Shown: positions 24,724-33,089, numbered from the stretch's first letter. The stretch: DNA of 64,000 nt from Dysosmobacter segnis (GCF_014297285.1 NZ_JACOQI010000002.1:323786-387785); one strand, 5' to 3'. Numbers and translations are program-made. The notes: generated by a model from the letters alone, not told the origin.

Positions 24724-26229
24724 TTAGTTATCCAGCGGCTTCATGGTCGGGAACAGGATGACCTCCCGGATGGTGTCCGCGCCGGTGAGCAGCATGACGC
24801 AGCGGTCGATGCCCATACCCATACCGCCCGTGGGAGGCATACCGTATTCCATGGCGGTGAGGAAATCCTCGTCCAGCATTTCGGTCTCGTCATCGCCCCG
24901 CTCTCGCTGCTCCACCTGCTTTTCAAAGCGCTGGCGCTGGTCGATGGGGTCGTTCAGCTCGGAATAGGCGTTGGCCAGCTCGCTGTGGCAGATAAACAGC
25001 TCGAAGCGCTCCGTCAGCCGGGGATCGGCAGGGCTGCGCTTGGTCAGGGGGCTGACCTCCACAGGATACATGGTAATGAAGGTGGGCTGGATCAGCTTCT
25101 CCTCCACCTTCTGATCGAAGCAGGCGTACAGGGCGTTGCCCCAGGTCTTTTCGGCGGCATCCGCCAGCTCCACGCCCACGGCCTTAGCCGCGGCCACGGC
25201 CTCGGCGTCATCGGTGATGGTGCCGAAGTCCACGCCCACATACTCCTTGACGGCGTCCACCATGGTCAGCCGGCGCCAGCCAGGAGTCAGGTCGATCTGC
25301 TCGCCCATCCACTCCACCTGATAGCTGCCGTTGATCTCCTTGGCAGCGCCTGCCAGAATGCCCTCGGCAATGTCCATCATGGTGTGGAAGTCGGCGTAAG
25401 CCTGATACATCTCCACGGTGGTGAATTCGGGGTTATGCTTGGGGTCCATGCCCTCGTTGCGGAAAATGCGGCCGATCTCATACACACGGTCCATGCCGCC
25501 CACGATGAGCCGCTTCAGCGGCAGCTCCGTGGCGATGCGCATGTACATATCAATGTCCAGCGTGTTGTGATGGGTGATGAAGGGCCGGGCGGCGGCGCCG
25601 CCGGCGATGGTGTTCAGAACGGGGGTCTCCACTTCCATGTAGCCCATGTTGTCCAGATAGTTCCGCATGAACTTGATGAACTGAGAACGGATAACGAAGT
25701 TCTTCTTCACCTCGGGGTTCACCATCAGGTCCACATACCGCTGGCGGAACCGCAGCTCCTTGTCCTGAAGGCCATGGAACTTCTCCGGCAGGGGCAGGAG
25801 GGACTTGGACAGCAGGGTGATGTTATGCGCCCGGACGCTCATCTCGCCCCGCTGGGTGCGGAACGCCTCGCCCTCGACGCCCACGATGTCGCCGATGTCG
25901 AACTTCTTGAACTTCTTATAGACCTCTTCGTCCATCTCGTCCTGACGGGCGTAGAGCTGGATGCGGCCGTCCCGGTCCTGCAAATCGCAGAAAGATACCT
26001 TGCCCATGCCGCGCTTGCTCATGAGGCGGCCTGCCACCTTGACGGGCTTGCCCTCCATGGCGTCGAAGTTGTCCTTGATCTGCTGGGAGGTTGCATCCCA
26101 GTCAAAGCGGGTGATCACAAAGGGGTTCTGGCCCTCCGCCTGGAGATTCGTCAGCTTCTCCCGGCGAATACGGGTCTGCTCGGACAGGCTCAGCTCCGGC
26201 TGGGCCTGGGGATTCTTCTGTTCAGCCAT
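24724..26229 (-). CDS. lysS: lysyl-tRNA synthetase, class II
   Basis: This 501-residue enzyme is of normal length. The N-terminal OB-fold anticodon domain (about 60-170) includes GRLMSKRGMGKVSFCDLQD. The class II core has motif 2 (RIFRNEGMDPKHNPEFTTVE, about 257-276) and motif 3 (GMGMGIDRCVMLLTG near 465-480). It charges tRNA-Lys. It is the second gene of a greA-lysS unit (12-base gap), an arrangement seen in many Firmicutes. The prophage ends just beyond its 3' end. Confidence 0.97.
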   Translation of the reverse strand: MAEQKNPQAQPELSLSEQTRIRREKLTNLQAEGQNPFVITRFDWDATSQQIKDNFDAMEGKPVKVAGRLMSKRGMGKVSFCDLQDRDGRIQLYARQDEMDEEVYKKFKKFDIGDIVGVEGEAFRTQRGEMSVRAHNITLLSKSLLPLPEKFHGLQDKELRFRQRYVDLMVNPEVKKNFVIRSQFIKFMRNYLDNMGYMEVETPVLNTIAGGAAARPFITHHNTLDIDMYMRIATELPLKRLIVGGMDRVYEIGRIFRNEGMDPKHNPEFTTVEMYQAYADFHTMMDIAEGILAGAAKEINGSYQVEWMGEQIDLTPGWRRLTMVDAVKEYVGVDFGTITDDAEAVAAAKAVGVELADAAEKTWGNALYACFDQKVEEKLIQPTFITMYPVEVSPLTKRSPADPRLTERFELFICHSELANAYSELNDPIDQRQRFEKQVEQRERGDDETEMLDEDFLTAMEYGMPPTGGMGMGIDRCVMLLTGADTIREVILFPTMKPLDN

Positions 26230-26241
26230 GCTTCTTTCTCC

Positions 26242-26709
26242 TTAGCGTTCGATCTTCTTAACGGTGTAACGGATGTTGCCGAAGGGCGCTTCCACCACGA
26301 CCTCCTGGCCTTCCTTGGCGCCCAGGAAGGCCTTACCGAAGGGAGACTCCTCGGAGATGATACCGTGCATGGGATCGGACTCCTGAGAGCCGACGATCTT
26401 ATAGCTGGCTTCCTTGCCATCGGCGCCCTGAACAGTGACGGTGCAGCCGATGGTGATGGTGTCAGACGCGGCGGACTCATCCACGATGACCACGTGCTGC
26501 AGGATCACTTCCAGCTCGGCAATGCGGGAATAGAGCTTGCCCTGCTCGTTCTTTGCCTCATCATACTCGCTGTTTTCGCTGAGGTCGCCGAAGCCGCGGG
26601 CGATCTTGATCTGCTCCGCCACCTCGTCGGACCGGGTGGTCTTCAGATAATTCAGTTCCTGCTCCAGCTCGTCCTTGCGAGCTTGGCTCATTTTGTATTC
26701 TTTTTCCAT
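26242..26709 (-). CDS. greA: transcription elongation factor GreA
   Basis: This 155-residue protein has the N-terminal coiled coil carrying the acidic tip (GDLSENSEYDEAKNEQ, about 43-58) and the C-terminal FKBP-like domain. GreA rescues backtracked RNA polymerase by stimulating transcript cleavage. I chose the ATG at 26709 because AAGGAA lies 8 bases upstream; an ATG six codons earlier overlaps that site. It is first gene of the unit with lysS. Confidence 0.95.
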   Translation of the reverse strand: MEKEYKMSQARKDELEQELNYLKTTRSDEVAEQIKIARGFGDLSENSEYDEAKNEQGKLYSRIAELEVILQHVVIVDESAASDTITIGCTVTVQGADGKEASYKIVGSQESDPMHGIISEESPFGKAFLGAKEGQEVVVEAPFGNIRYTVKKIER

Positions 26710-26769
26710 TTCGGCTGTTCCTTTCATTATCCTGAAGTGTATAACACTCCTAATTTACCATGGTTTTAT

Positions 26770-26798
26770 ATTGTAATAGGTATCTTCCGGATTGTCAA
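26770..26798 (-). promoter_or_regulatory. promoter of greA-lysS
   Basis: TTGACA (26798-26793) and TACAAT (26775-26770) have a 17-base spacer on the minus strand. The -35 overlaps the last codons of the upstream gene. Confidence 0.85.
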
Positions 26799-27562
26799 GG
26801 GCAAAAGGCCCTGATTTCGGGAACAGCCCCTTTGTTTTCCGTTTCTTCCAGCTGCACGGACACCTGCCCCGGCCGCAGAGCGCCGGTCCGCCACAGGACC
26901 GACAGAAGCTGGCCCCGGTCAAGGCCCTCCGGCAGCCTTGCCTCCACCTCCGGCGGCAGCAGGAGCCGGGGCAGTGGCAGCGATTCGTCATACAGCGGCA
27001 AAAAGCCGCCGCCCTGCGCTTCCGTAGGGTCAAAGGCCATGTGGACAGACGCCGGCTCCCGCTCCGTCTCCGGGTTCAGCACGATGGACACGCCGTATTC
27101 CCGCCGCAGACGGCGGCACAGCTCCTCCCCGCCGAAGGGGACCTTCAATATGAGATACCGGTGACGCAGAGCCAGCTCCGTCACCGTCCGCACCACCTCG
27201 CCGGAGAGGGCGTCCGCCGTGATCAGCACCCGCGCCCCGGCGGGGTTTTCCCCCCGGAACCGCAGCAGCTCTCCGCACCAGTCCGCAGCAATGGCCCGCC
27301 GAAGCGGCAGGGTCTCTACCGGGCGCAACCCCTCCGGCAGAGCCTCCGCTGAGGCCCCGGCAGGCAGCACCACCTGCTCCACCCTCTGCCGCAGCAGCTT
27401 TTTTCCGGCGGTACGGAGCCTCCGCCGCTCCGTTAAGGGGTTCCTACGCCGGTCCTGAGCCATCCGGGCGCAGAGAAACCGGATATGCAGCACGCTGACC
27501 TCCTTTAACGTAACAGGACGGGTCCAGTGCCCGCTTGGTTCCCAAAGCATCATTCCTACCAT
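26795..27562 (-). CDS. conserved hypothetical protein
   Basis: The protein has 255 residues from the ATG at 27562, which has GGAGG 9 bases upstream. The first 80 residues are Arg-rich (CARMAQDRRRNPLTERRRL). The middle reads as a Rossmann-like alternation (RVLITADALSGEVVRTVTEL, YLILKVPFGGEELCRRL). The C-terminal third is acidic. I do not recognise a family. It is the last gene of the ftsEX unit, and its ribosome site lies inside a hairpin (27572-27600). Confidence 0.6.
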   Translation of the reverse strand: MVGMMLWEPSGHWTRPVTLKEVSVLHIRFLCARMAQDRRRNPLTERRRLRTAGKKLLRQRVEQVVLPAGASAEALPEGLRPVETLPLRRAIAADWCGELLRFRGENPAGARVLITADALSGEVVRTVTELALRHRYLILKVPFGGEELCRRLRREYGVSIVLNPETEREPASVHMAFDPTEAQGGGFLPLYDESLPLPRLLLPPEVEARLPEGLDRGQLLSVLWRTGALRPGQVSVQLEETENKGAVPEIRAFCP

Positions 27563-27571
27563 AACGATCAA

Positions 27572-27600
27572 CCTCCTGCCCCATGGTATGGGACAGGAGG
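27572..27600 (-). promoter_or_regulatory. hairpin covering the ribosome site of the 26795-27562 gene
   Basis: The inverted repeat CCTCCTG(27572-27578)/CAGGAGG(27594-27600), with inner CCCAT/ATGGG, pairs the GGAGG of the downstream gene. It could reduce translation or act as an attenuator between the two small genes. There is no U-tract, so simple termination is unlikely. A second small palindrome (GAACGG/CCGTTC) lies at about 27607-27622. Confidence 0.55.
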
Positions 27601-27625
27601 TCGATTCAGAACGGTTCGCCGTTCC

Positions 27626-27790
27626 TTACTTCTTTTTCAGTTCGCTAAGGATACAAAGCCCCATGGCCAGCACAGGCAGCAGTCCCCGCAGGCACAAAAA
27701 GCCCTGCGGATCGCCTAAGCGGATATTGGCATCGGCAAACAGTCCCACAACCCACGCGGCCAGCGTGGCGTTGATCGCTTTCAGATACAT
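27626..27790 (-). CDS. small hydrophobic protein (54 aa)
   Basis: This short open frame starts at the ATG at 27790 with AAGGAGG upstream and ends at TAA 27628-27626. It begins MYLKAINATLAAWVVG and holds two hydrophobic stretches (about 5-19 and 33-47) with a KKK end, so it is a likely small membrane protein. It sits between the M23 hydrolase gene and an unknown gene, 15 bases from the former. No family recognised. Confidence 0.6.
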   Translation of the reverse strand: MYLKAINATLAAWVVGLFADANIRLGDPQGFLCLRGLLPVLAMGLCILSELKKK

Positions 27791-27805
27791 TCGCACTTCC
27801 TCCTT

Positions 27806-29053
27806 TTATTTGCCCACCGAGGTGCCGGAGAGGGTGTAGCCCGTCAGATACCCCTTCTTCGGCGCCGCGCCGTGGCTCAGGGGATTGATCCGCACATTGT
27901 TTTCCACCACCTCAAAGTGGAGGTGGGGCCCAGTGGAGTGTCCGGTGGAGCCGGTGATGCCGATGGTCTGCCCCTGCTTGACGTAGGTTCCCACGCTGAC
28001 CTTGATGCTGCTCATGTGAGCGTACAGGGTGGTGTTGCCCACGCCGTGAGAAATGACCACATAGTTGCCGTAGGAGCTGGACCGCTGGGCGATGATGACC
28101 GTGCCCGCCTTGGCGGCGTACACCGGGCTGGTGTAACCCACCCGGCCGATGTCGGTGCCCTTGTGGTTGGTGGAGCCAACGCCGCCGGGGGAATTACGCC
28201 CGCCTACGGTGGAGGTGATATACCGGCTGTCCACCGGCCAGATATAGCCGCCGGGGTTAGTGTTGTATTTCTTTCCCTCCGCCGCCATCTGTTCTTCCAG
28301 CTTCTTCTGCATTCGCTTGACCTGCTGCTCGATGCGGCGCTCCTCAGCCTCCAGCTCCTTCAGCGTGGCCTGATACTCGGCGGCGTTGTCGTCGATCTCC
28401 TTGACCAGCTTGTTGGCTTCGTCCCGCTGGGCGCTGAGCTGCTTTTTCTGGGTCTCCAGTTCTGCTTTGGCGGCTTCCAGCGCCGCCTTATTGGCTTCCA
28501 GACCGGCTTTCTTCTCCGCGATCTCCGCCTGCAGGGTCTGGAGGTCCTGAATCACCCGCCGGTCATAGTCCATGACCTCATTGATGAAGTCCAGACTGCC
28601 CAGCAGGTCGGAAAAGCTGTTGGCCTTGAACAGCACCGACCAATAGCTGATGGTGCCCCGCTCCTCCATTTCCCGGACCCGCTTGCAGAACAGCTCGTAT
28701 TGAGCCTCCTCCCGCTGCTGGGCGTCCGCCAGTTCGGTTTCCGCCTGAGAAATAAGGGCGTTGTAATCGGAGATCTGAGCCTCCGTATTGCTGATCTTGG
28801 CGTTGGTGTTGGCAATCTGGTCATCCAGAAGGGTCTTTTTCTGCACCGCCGCCGCCTTGTCGTTCTTCAGACTGTTGAGCTTGCTCTGGATCTCCTTTTG
28901 CTTTTTATCCAGGCTGGCGGCGTTCCCCTTCAAGGCGTCGATATCCGCCTGGGTGACCTTGGCGGCCATAGCCGGGGCCACATTCACCGACAGGCACAGC
29001 ACCGCGCAGAGCAGCGCGGCGCAGATGCGGACATAGCGCTTGTTTTTCTTCAT
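27806..29053 (-). CDS. secreted M23 peptidase with long coiled coil (FtsEX-dependent hydrolase)
   Basis: This 415-residue protein has a signal peptide (1-30, AMA cut site), a long coiled coil (about 32-265) and a C-terminal LytM/M23 domain. Zinc ligands are visible in NHKGTDI (His and Asp) and HLHFE. The architecture is that of EnvC, PcsB-like and CwlO-like proteins, whose coiled coil is moved by FtsEX to switch on peptidoglycan cleavage at division or elongation. ftsX and ftsE lie immediately upstream, so this is the expected FtsEX partner. All zinc ligands appear present, so it may be an active peptidase rather than only an activator. Confidence 0.92.
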   Translation of the reverse strand: MKKNKRYVRICAALLCAVLCLSVNVAPAMAAKVTQADIDALKGNAASLDKKQKEIQSKLNSLKNDKAAAVQKKTLLDDQIANTNAKISNTEAQISDYNALISQAETELADAQQREEAQYELFCKRVREMEERGTISYWSVLFKANSFSDLLGSLDFINEVMDYDRRVIQDLQTLQAEIAEKKAGLEANKAALEAAKAELETQKKQLSAQRDEANKLVKEIDDNAAEYQATLKELEAEERRIEQQVKRMQKKLEEQMAAEGKKYNTNPGGYIWPVDSRYITSTVGGRNSPGGVGSTNHKGTDIGRVGYTSPVYAAKAGTVIIAQRSSSYGNYVVISHGVGNTTLYAHMSSIKVSVGTYVKQGQTIGITGSTGHSTGPHLHFEVVENNVRINPLSHGAAPKKGYLTGYTLSGTSVGK

Positions 29054-29065
29054 GTCCGCCCTCCT

Positions 29066-29953
29066 TTACACCTGGAGGAACCGCCGGATGGCGGAAAGGC
29101 TGCCGCCTACGCCAATGAGGATGCCGGCCCCCAGAAATACGCCGCCCACCGGCTTCCAAAGCTGCTGGAAGGGCACGATGGAAAGGAGCTGTAAGGTGTC
29201 ATTGTTGGCAACGCCCTGCGCAATGGCTTCATACAAGCCCCATTGCAGCAAAAAGGCAAGGATCGCACCGGTAAGGCCCAGCATGAAGCCCTCATACACA
29301 AAGGGCCAGCGGATAAAGCCGTTGGTCGCGCCCACCATTTTCATAATGGCAATCTCATCCCGCCGGTCAAAGGTGGTGAGCTTGATGGTGTTGGAAATAA
29401 TGAACATGGACACAACGAACAGCACTGCGATCAGCGTCAGGCAGATGACCGTGGCGATATTCCGGACTGTGATGAAGCCGTTGGTCAGCTCCGCATAGGC
29501 GTTGATGCCGCCGATGCCGGGAATGGCCTTGATGAGTTCCACTGTCTGGCTCTGGAGCTTCAGCTCCTTGACCTTGATGGCGAATCGGTCCCGGAGGATG
29601 TTGGGGTCCAGATCCTGAAAATATTCCTCATCCGGGTGTTCGCTGATGAAGGACTGCATGGCCTCCTCACGGGAGATAAAGGTGACGGACGCCACATTGT
29701 CCACCGCTTCCAGTTTCTTTTGCAGGGCCTTGGCCTGTGCCTCCGTATAGCTGTCATCCACAAATGCTAAAATCTCATTGTCCTGCTCCGCCTGCTTCAA
29801 GTTGGCGTCCGCGTTGACGGCCACCAGCGTAAAGGTGCCCATGATCAGCAGGCACGCCACGGTAATGCCGATGGCGGCGAAGGACATGAAGCCGTGGCTG
29901 AACATATTGGATAGACCCTCGTGGAAGAAATATCCGAAATCGTGTTTACTCAT
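29066..29953 (-). CDS. ftsX: cell division protein FtsX (permease)
   Basis: This 295-residue protein has an N-terminal cytoplasmic tail and four membrane spans, with a large extracellular loop between the first two (about 45-165) and spans near 170-195, 220-245 and 265-290. With FtsE it forms an ABC-type transmembrane signal device that works wall hydrolases. The ATG at 29953 is set by GGGAGGG upstream and overlaps ftsE by 8 bases. Confidence 0.93.
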   Translation of the reverse strand: MSKHDFGYFFHEGLSNMFSHGFMSFAAIGITVACLLIMGTFTLVAVNADANLKQAEQDNEILAFVDDSYTEAQAKALQKKLEAVDNVASVTFISREEAMQSFISEHPDEEYFQDLDPNILRDRFAIKVKELKLQSQTVELIKAIPGIGGINAYAELTNGFITVRNIATVICLTLIAVLFVVSMFIISNTIKLTTFDRRDEIAIMKMVGATNGFIRWPFVYEGFMLGLTGAILAFLLQWGLYEAIAQGVANNDTLQLLSIVPFQQLWKPVGGVFLGAGILIGVGGSLSAIRRFLQV

Positions 29954-30638
29954 GGATATGCCCTCCCACATAGCCGCCTACGCTGTCATTGATGATGCGG
30001 CCCTGGTCAATGGTAATGACCCGCTTGCCGAATTTGTTTACCAGATCCTTTTCGTGGGTCACTACCAGCACGGTGGTGCCCAGCTGGTTGATCTTCACCA
30101 GCAGCGTCATGATCTCCATGGAGCGCTCCGGGTCCAGATTGCCGGTAGGCTCGTCGGCAATGATGGTAGCAGGGTTGTTCACCAGTGCCCGGGCGATGGC
30201 CACGCGCTGCTGCTCGCCGCCGGAAAGCTCGCTGGGGAAATTCTCCGCCTTCTTTTCCAGACCCACCAGCTGCAAAACGTATGTAATGCGCTGTTTGATC
30301 TCTTTTTTCGGCATTCCCACCGCCCGCATGACAAATTCCAGGTTCTCATACACGGTTTTCTTCTCGATCAGGCGGAAATCCTGGAAAATAACCCCCAATG
30401 TCCGGCGCATCATGGGAATCTGCCGCTCCGCAATGTTGCTGACGGAGAAGCCGTTGATCATAATGCGGCCTGCGGTGGGGACCTCCTCCCCGGTGAGCAT
30501 TTTGATAATGGTAGATTTTCCGGACCCGGAGGGGCCCACTAAAAACACAAACTCGCCATCCTCGATGGCAGCGCTGATGCCCCGGATGGCCCGGGTCCCG
30601 TTGGGATATTCCATTTCCACGTCTTTCAGGCGGATCAT
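29946..30638 (-). CDS. ftsE: cell division ATP-binding protein FtsE
   Basis: This 230-residue ABC ATPase has Walker A GPSGSGKST (about 35-43), Q-loop IFQDFRLIEKKTV, signature LSGGEQQRVAIARAL (about 138-152), Walker B with IIADEPTGNLDP and the switch His in VVVTHEKDL. FtsE energises FtsX to control wall hydrolases. I chose the ATG at 30638 because AAGGAG lies 8 bases upstream. It is first gene of a five-gene unit with ftsX, the M23 gene and two unknown genes. Confidence 0.95.
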   Translation of the reverse strand: MIRLKDVEMEYPNGTRAIRGISAAIEDGEFVFLVGPSGSGKSTIIKMLTGEEVPTAGRIMINGFSVSNIAERQIPMMRRTLGVIFQDFRLIEKKTVYENLEFVMRAVGMPKKEIKQRITYVLQLVGLEKKAENFPSELSGGEQQRVAIARALVNNPATIIADEPTGNLDPERSMEIMTLLVKINQLGTTVLVVTHEKDLVNKFGKRVITIDQGRIINDSVGGYVGGHIHE

Positions 30639-30714
30639 CAAGCAGTCTCCTTATTCATTGTCCAATCGGCCTGTCCACATGGGATCAGGTCGACATAATA
30701 CTACACATAGTCAC

Positions 30715-30743
30715 ATTATATACGGCTTTTCGGGACATTGCAA
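30715..30743 (-). promoter_or_regulatory. promoter of the ftsEX operon
   Basis: TTGCAA (30743-30738) and TATAAT (30720-30715) have a 17-base spacer on the minus strand, about 80 bases before ftsE. Confidence 0.7.
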
Positions 30744-30854
30744 CGTTTCCTTGCAGATTCCTTTCAAAGTTTTTCCCGGGAAATTTTTCCGGTTCCCCAC
30801 CGCCCCCGCTCCTTGGAAAGCTGTTTTTTGCTTTGAGAACAGTCTCCGTTCCGA

Positions 30855-30888
30855 CAAAAAACCGGGAAGCCTGACGGCTTCCCGGTTT
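30855..30888 (-). terminator. terminator of the PucR-type gene, distal copy with U-tract
   Basis: The 30-base stem-loop AAACCGGGAAGCC-GTCA-GGCTTCCCGGTTT (minus strand) at 30888-30859 is followed by further U (30858-30856). It is an exact copy of 31051-31080, which lies right after the gene but lacks the U-tract because the palindromic element follows it directly. The distal copy is therefore the working terminator. Confidence 0.85.
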
Positions 30889-31050
30889 CAGCGTGTCGAA
30901 AAAGTCTTTTCTCCCCGCTGAGCAAGTTTTCAGAACTTCATAAAAGTTCTGAAAACTTAGGATTTTAATGGCGCGGGACACCCTTCTTGGGTTTCCCGCA
31001 CACACCCTTCCTTACCGTCGCGGAAAATTTATCACTTTATCGACAGCCTC
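30889..31050 (+). mobile_element. palindromic MITE-like element, copy A (162 bp)
   Basis: This non-coding element is about 98% identical (three differences) to the inverse of 46858-47018. Its ends form imperfect inverted repeats (cAGCGTGTCGAAAAAGT against gAGGCTGTCGATAAAGT, 13 of 17). Inside are a perfect 15-bp hairpin (30924-30938 with 30944-30958, loop CATAA) and a 12-bp hairpin with one mismatch (30973-30999). It is flanked by exact 30-bp direct repeats (30859-30888 and 31051-31080), each a full terminator stem-loop. No open frame. I infer a non-autonomous element moved by a transposase encoded elsewhere. Confidence 0.85.
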
Positions 31051-31080
31051 AAACCGGGAAGCCTGACGGCTTCCCGGTTT
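31051..31080. repeat. right 30-bp direct repeat flanking copy A (terminator stem-loop)
   Basis: It is identical over all 30 bases to 30859-30888. The flanking bases differ on both sides, so the duplication is exactly the palindrome. It lies 15 bases after the stop of the PucR-type gene and is that gene's original hairpin position. Confidence 0.9.
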
Positions 31081-31095
31081 TCACATATAAAAGTA

Positions 31096-32187
31096 TCAGG
31101 AATCAATGCCCCGGCTGGTCAGATATTTCTTGACCATCAGCGCCACCTTGAAGGTGATGGCATCGTCAAACTCCCGGAGATCCAGACCGGTGAGCTTCTT
31201 GATCTTCTCCAGACGGTACACCAGCGTATTCCGGTGGACAAACAGCTTCCGGGCAGTCTCGGAAACGTTCAGGTTGTTCTCAAAGAACTTGTGGATGGTG
31301 AACAGAGTTTCCTTATCCAGCGCGTCGATGGGATTCTTCTTGAAAACCTCCTGGAGGAACATCTCGCACAGGGTAGTAGGCAGCTGATAGATCAGGCGGC
31401 CGATCCCCAGATTTTCATAGTTGATGATGTACTTTTCGGTGTCAAAGACCTTGCCTACCTCGATGGCGATCTGAGCCTCCTTATAGCTCTTGGCCAGATC
31501 CCGCAGATGCATGGCGATGGTGCCCATGCCCACCACCACGGTGCTTTCACCGTTGACCCGGAGGGCCTCCTCGATCTGGGCGGCAGTCTTGTTCAGTTCC
31601 TTGCTGCCCGCGCCGTCCGGCAGCTGGCGGATCAGAACCACATCCCCCTCGCCAACGCTGAGGACAAAGTCGTTCTGGCGGTCCGGGAACATGGCCTGAA
31701 TGGTCTCCGTGGGAACGGATTCCCCCTTCTGCAAGGCCCGGATGGCGAAAATGCCCCGGCTGACGTCGGTGGCCACCCGCAGTTCCTTGGCCCGCATATA
31801 AATATCGCCCAGCATGATGTTGTCGGAGATAATGTCCTTGACAAAGGAACCCCGGTCATGCTTTTCCTCATAATAGCTCTTGGCTGCGTTCAGCGCCACC
31901 GTTGCCATAGAACAGATAGTCTTGCTGATCTCATTATCGCCAAAGGCGAAAACGGCGTAATCAAACTGGTTTCCCCAGCCACTGAGCGCCTTGAAGGTCT
32001 TGCCGTCAAAGCAGACCATGCTGCCGGCAGCGCCGTTTACCGCCGCCACATACTCGCTCCAGCGCTGGCCGATCATAGACAGCTCGCTGCAGGCAATGAC
32101 AACGCCCTCACCGTCGATCACGCCGACGGTTCGATCCGTGTTTTCCTTCAATTGCAGAACTACGTTCTGAAAGATTCTTCCGGACAT
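31096..32187 (-). CDS. PucR/CdaR-family transcription regulator
   Basis: This 363-residue protein has an N-terminal sensor region (1-130, beginning like sugar-diacid regulators with VVLQLKENTDRTVGVIDGEG), a GGDEF-like middle part and the C-terminal HTH_30 domain. The HTH contains NVSETARKLFVHRNTLVYRLEKI (about 307-329). CdaR/PucR proteins activate catabolic genes in response to small molecules; no such target gene is adjacent, so the effector is unknown. GGAGGA precedes the start. Monocistronic between its own promoter and terminator. Confidence 0.85.
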   Translation of the reverse strand: MSGRIFQNVVLQLKENTDRTVGVIDGEGVVIACSELSMIGQRWSEYVAAVNGAAGSMVCFDGKTFKALSGWGNQFDYAVFAFGDNEISKTICSMATVALNAAKSYYEEKHDRGSFVKDIISDNIMLGDIYMRAKELRVATDVSRGIFAIRALQKGESVPTETIQAMFPDRQNDFVLSVGEGDVVLIRQLPDGAGSKELNKTAAQIEEALRVNGESTVVVGMGTIAMHLRDLAKSYKEAQIAIEVGKVFDTEKYIINYENLGIGRLIYQLPTTLCEMFLQEVFKKNPIDALDKETLFTIHKFFENNLNVSETARKLFVHRNTLVYRLEKIKKLTGLDLREFDDAITFKVALMVKKYLTSRGIDS

Positions 32188-32269
32188 GGCTGTTCCTCCT
32201 CAACACGAAAACTATGGATCACGCAGGGCCTGCCCGCGCATACCTATTGTGCAATCTGTCAGTAAGGTC

Positions 32270-32298
32270 ATTATAGCGATTATTTTGTCGGATTGCAA
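32270..32298 (-). promoter_or_regulatory. promoter of the PucR/CdaR-type gene
   Basis: TTGCAA (32298-32293) and TATAAT (32275-32270) have a 17-base spacer on the minus strand. The -35 lies inside the last codons of the pseudouridine synthase gene. Confidence 0.75.
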
Positions 32299-33089
32299 GA
32301 TGTTTTTTCTTTTTTCAACAAAAAATCACTTTCCTTTTTGTTGAAGTTTCGAGGTTTTCTTGTCTCCTCCGTCAGTTTTGCTAATGCCTGCCATTCCTCT
32401 TTGGTCAGCAAACGGTACGCGCCCCGCTCCAGAACCGGATCCAACAGCAAATTGCCCATGCGAACGCGCTCCAAATACAGTACCGGCTTTCCCAGATACG
32501 CCAGCATCCGTTTGATTTGGTGAAATTTCCCCTCCCGCAAAATCACACGGGCTTCACTCTCCTCGCCGGAGGTCAGGATCCGCAATTCCGCCGGTTGGCA
32601 GACCAAACCGTCATCCAGATGCAGACCCGCGGCAAAAGCGGCGCTGTCCGCCTCGGTAAGGCGTCCCGCCACCCGGACATAGTATTCCTTATCCACGTGT
32701 TTTTTCGGAGACAGCAGCTCGTGAGCCAGTCCGCCCTCATTGGTCAGCAGCAGCAAGCCTTCCGTGTCCTTATCCAGCCGTCCCACCGGGAACAGGCCCT
32801 GCCGCTGCAAATCCTGAGGCAGCAGATCCAGCACCGTTGCTCCCCGGCCGTCCTCCGTAGCGGACAGATACCCCGCCGGCTTGTTCAGCATGACCCAAGT
32901 ATACCGGCGCCAGTTCAGCAGTTCTCCGTTGACGGCGATCACAGCCTGCTCCGGGTCTGCTTTTTCTTCAGCTGACCGGGCCGGGACCCCATCCACTGTC
33001 ACCCGTCCCTGACGAATCAGGTCCTTTACTTCCCTGCGGGACCACCGCCCCATAGAGGCGATGATCTTATCCAGCCGCTGCGCCGCCAT
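32280..33089 (-). CDS. rsuA: RsuA-family 16S rRNA pseudouridine synthase
   Basis: This 269-residue protein has an N-terminal S4 RNA-binding domain (MAAQRLDKIIASMGRWSRRE) and the catalytic domain with the motif GRLDKDTEGLLLLTNEG, holding the essential Asp, and a later KKYYV-like strand (KEYYVRVAG). RsuA makes pseudouridine 516 in 16S rRNA; relatives RluB/E/F act on 23S rRNA, so the target is not certain. The start is the ATG with GGGAGG 10 bases upstream. The last 25 residues are Lys-rich and may be a lineage-specific tail. Confidence 0.88.
   Translation of the reverse strand: MAAQRLDKIIASMGRWSRREVKDLIRQGRVTVDGVPARSAEEKADPEQAVIAVNGELLNWRRYTWVMLNKPAGYLSATEDGRGATVLDLLPQDLQRQGLFPVGRLDKDTEGLLLLTNEGGLAHELLSPKKHVDKEYYVRVAGRLTEADSAAFAAGLHLDDGLVCQPAELRILTSGEESEARVILREGKFHQIKRMLAYLGKPVLYLERVRMGNLLLDPVLERGAYRLLTKEEWQALAKLTEETRKPRNFNKKESDFLLKKEKTSCNPTK

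Noticed and set aside
24640..26814. 724-residue plus-strand frame opposite lysS and greA
   Set aside because: Antisense shadow across two genes and the promoter of greA.
29778..30542. 254-residue plus-strand frame opposite ftsX/ftsE
   Set aside because: Antisense shadow; the minus strand encodes full FtsE motifs.
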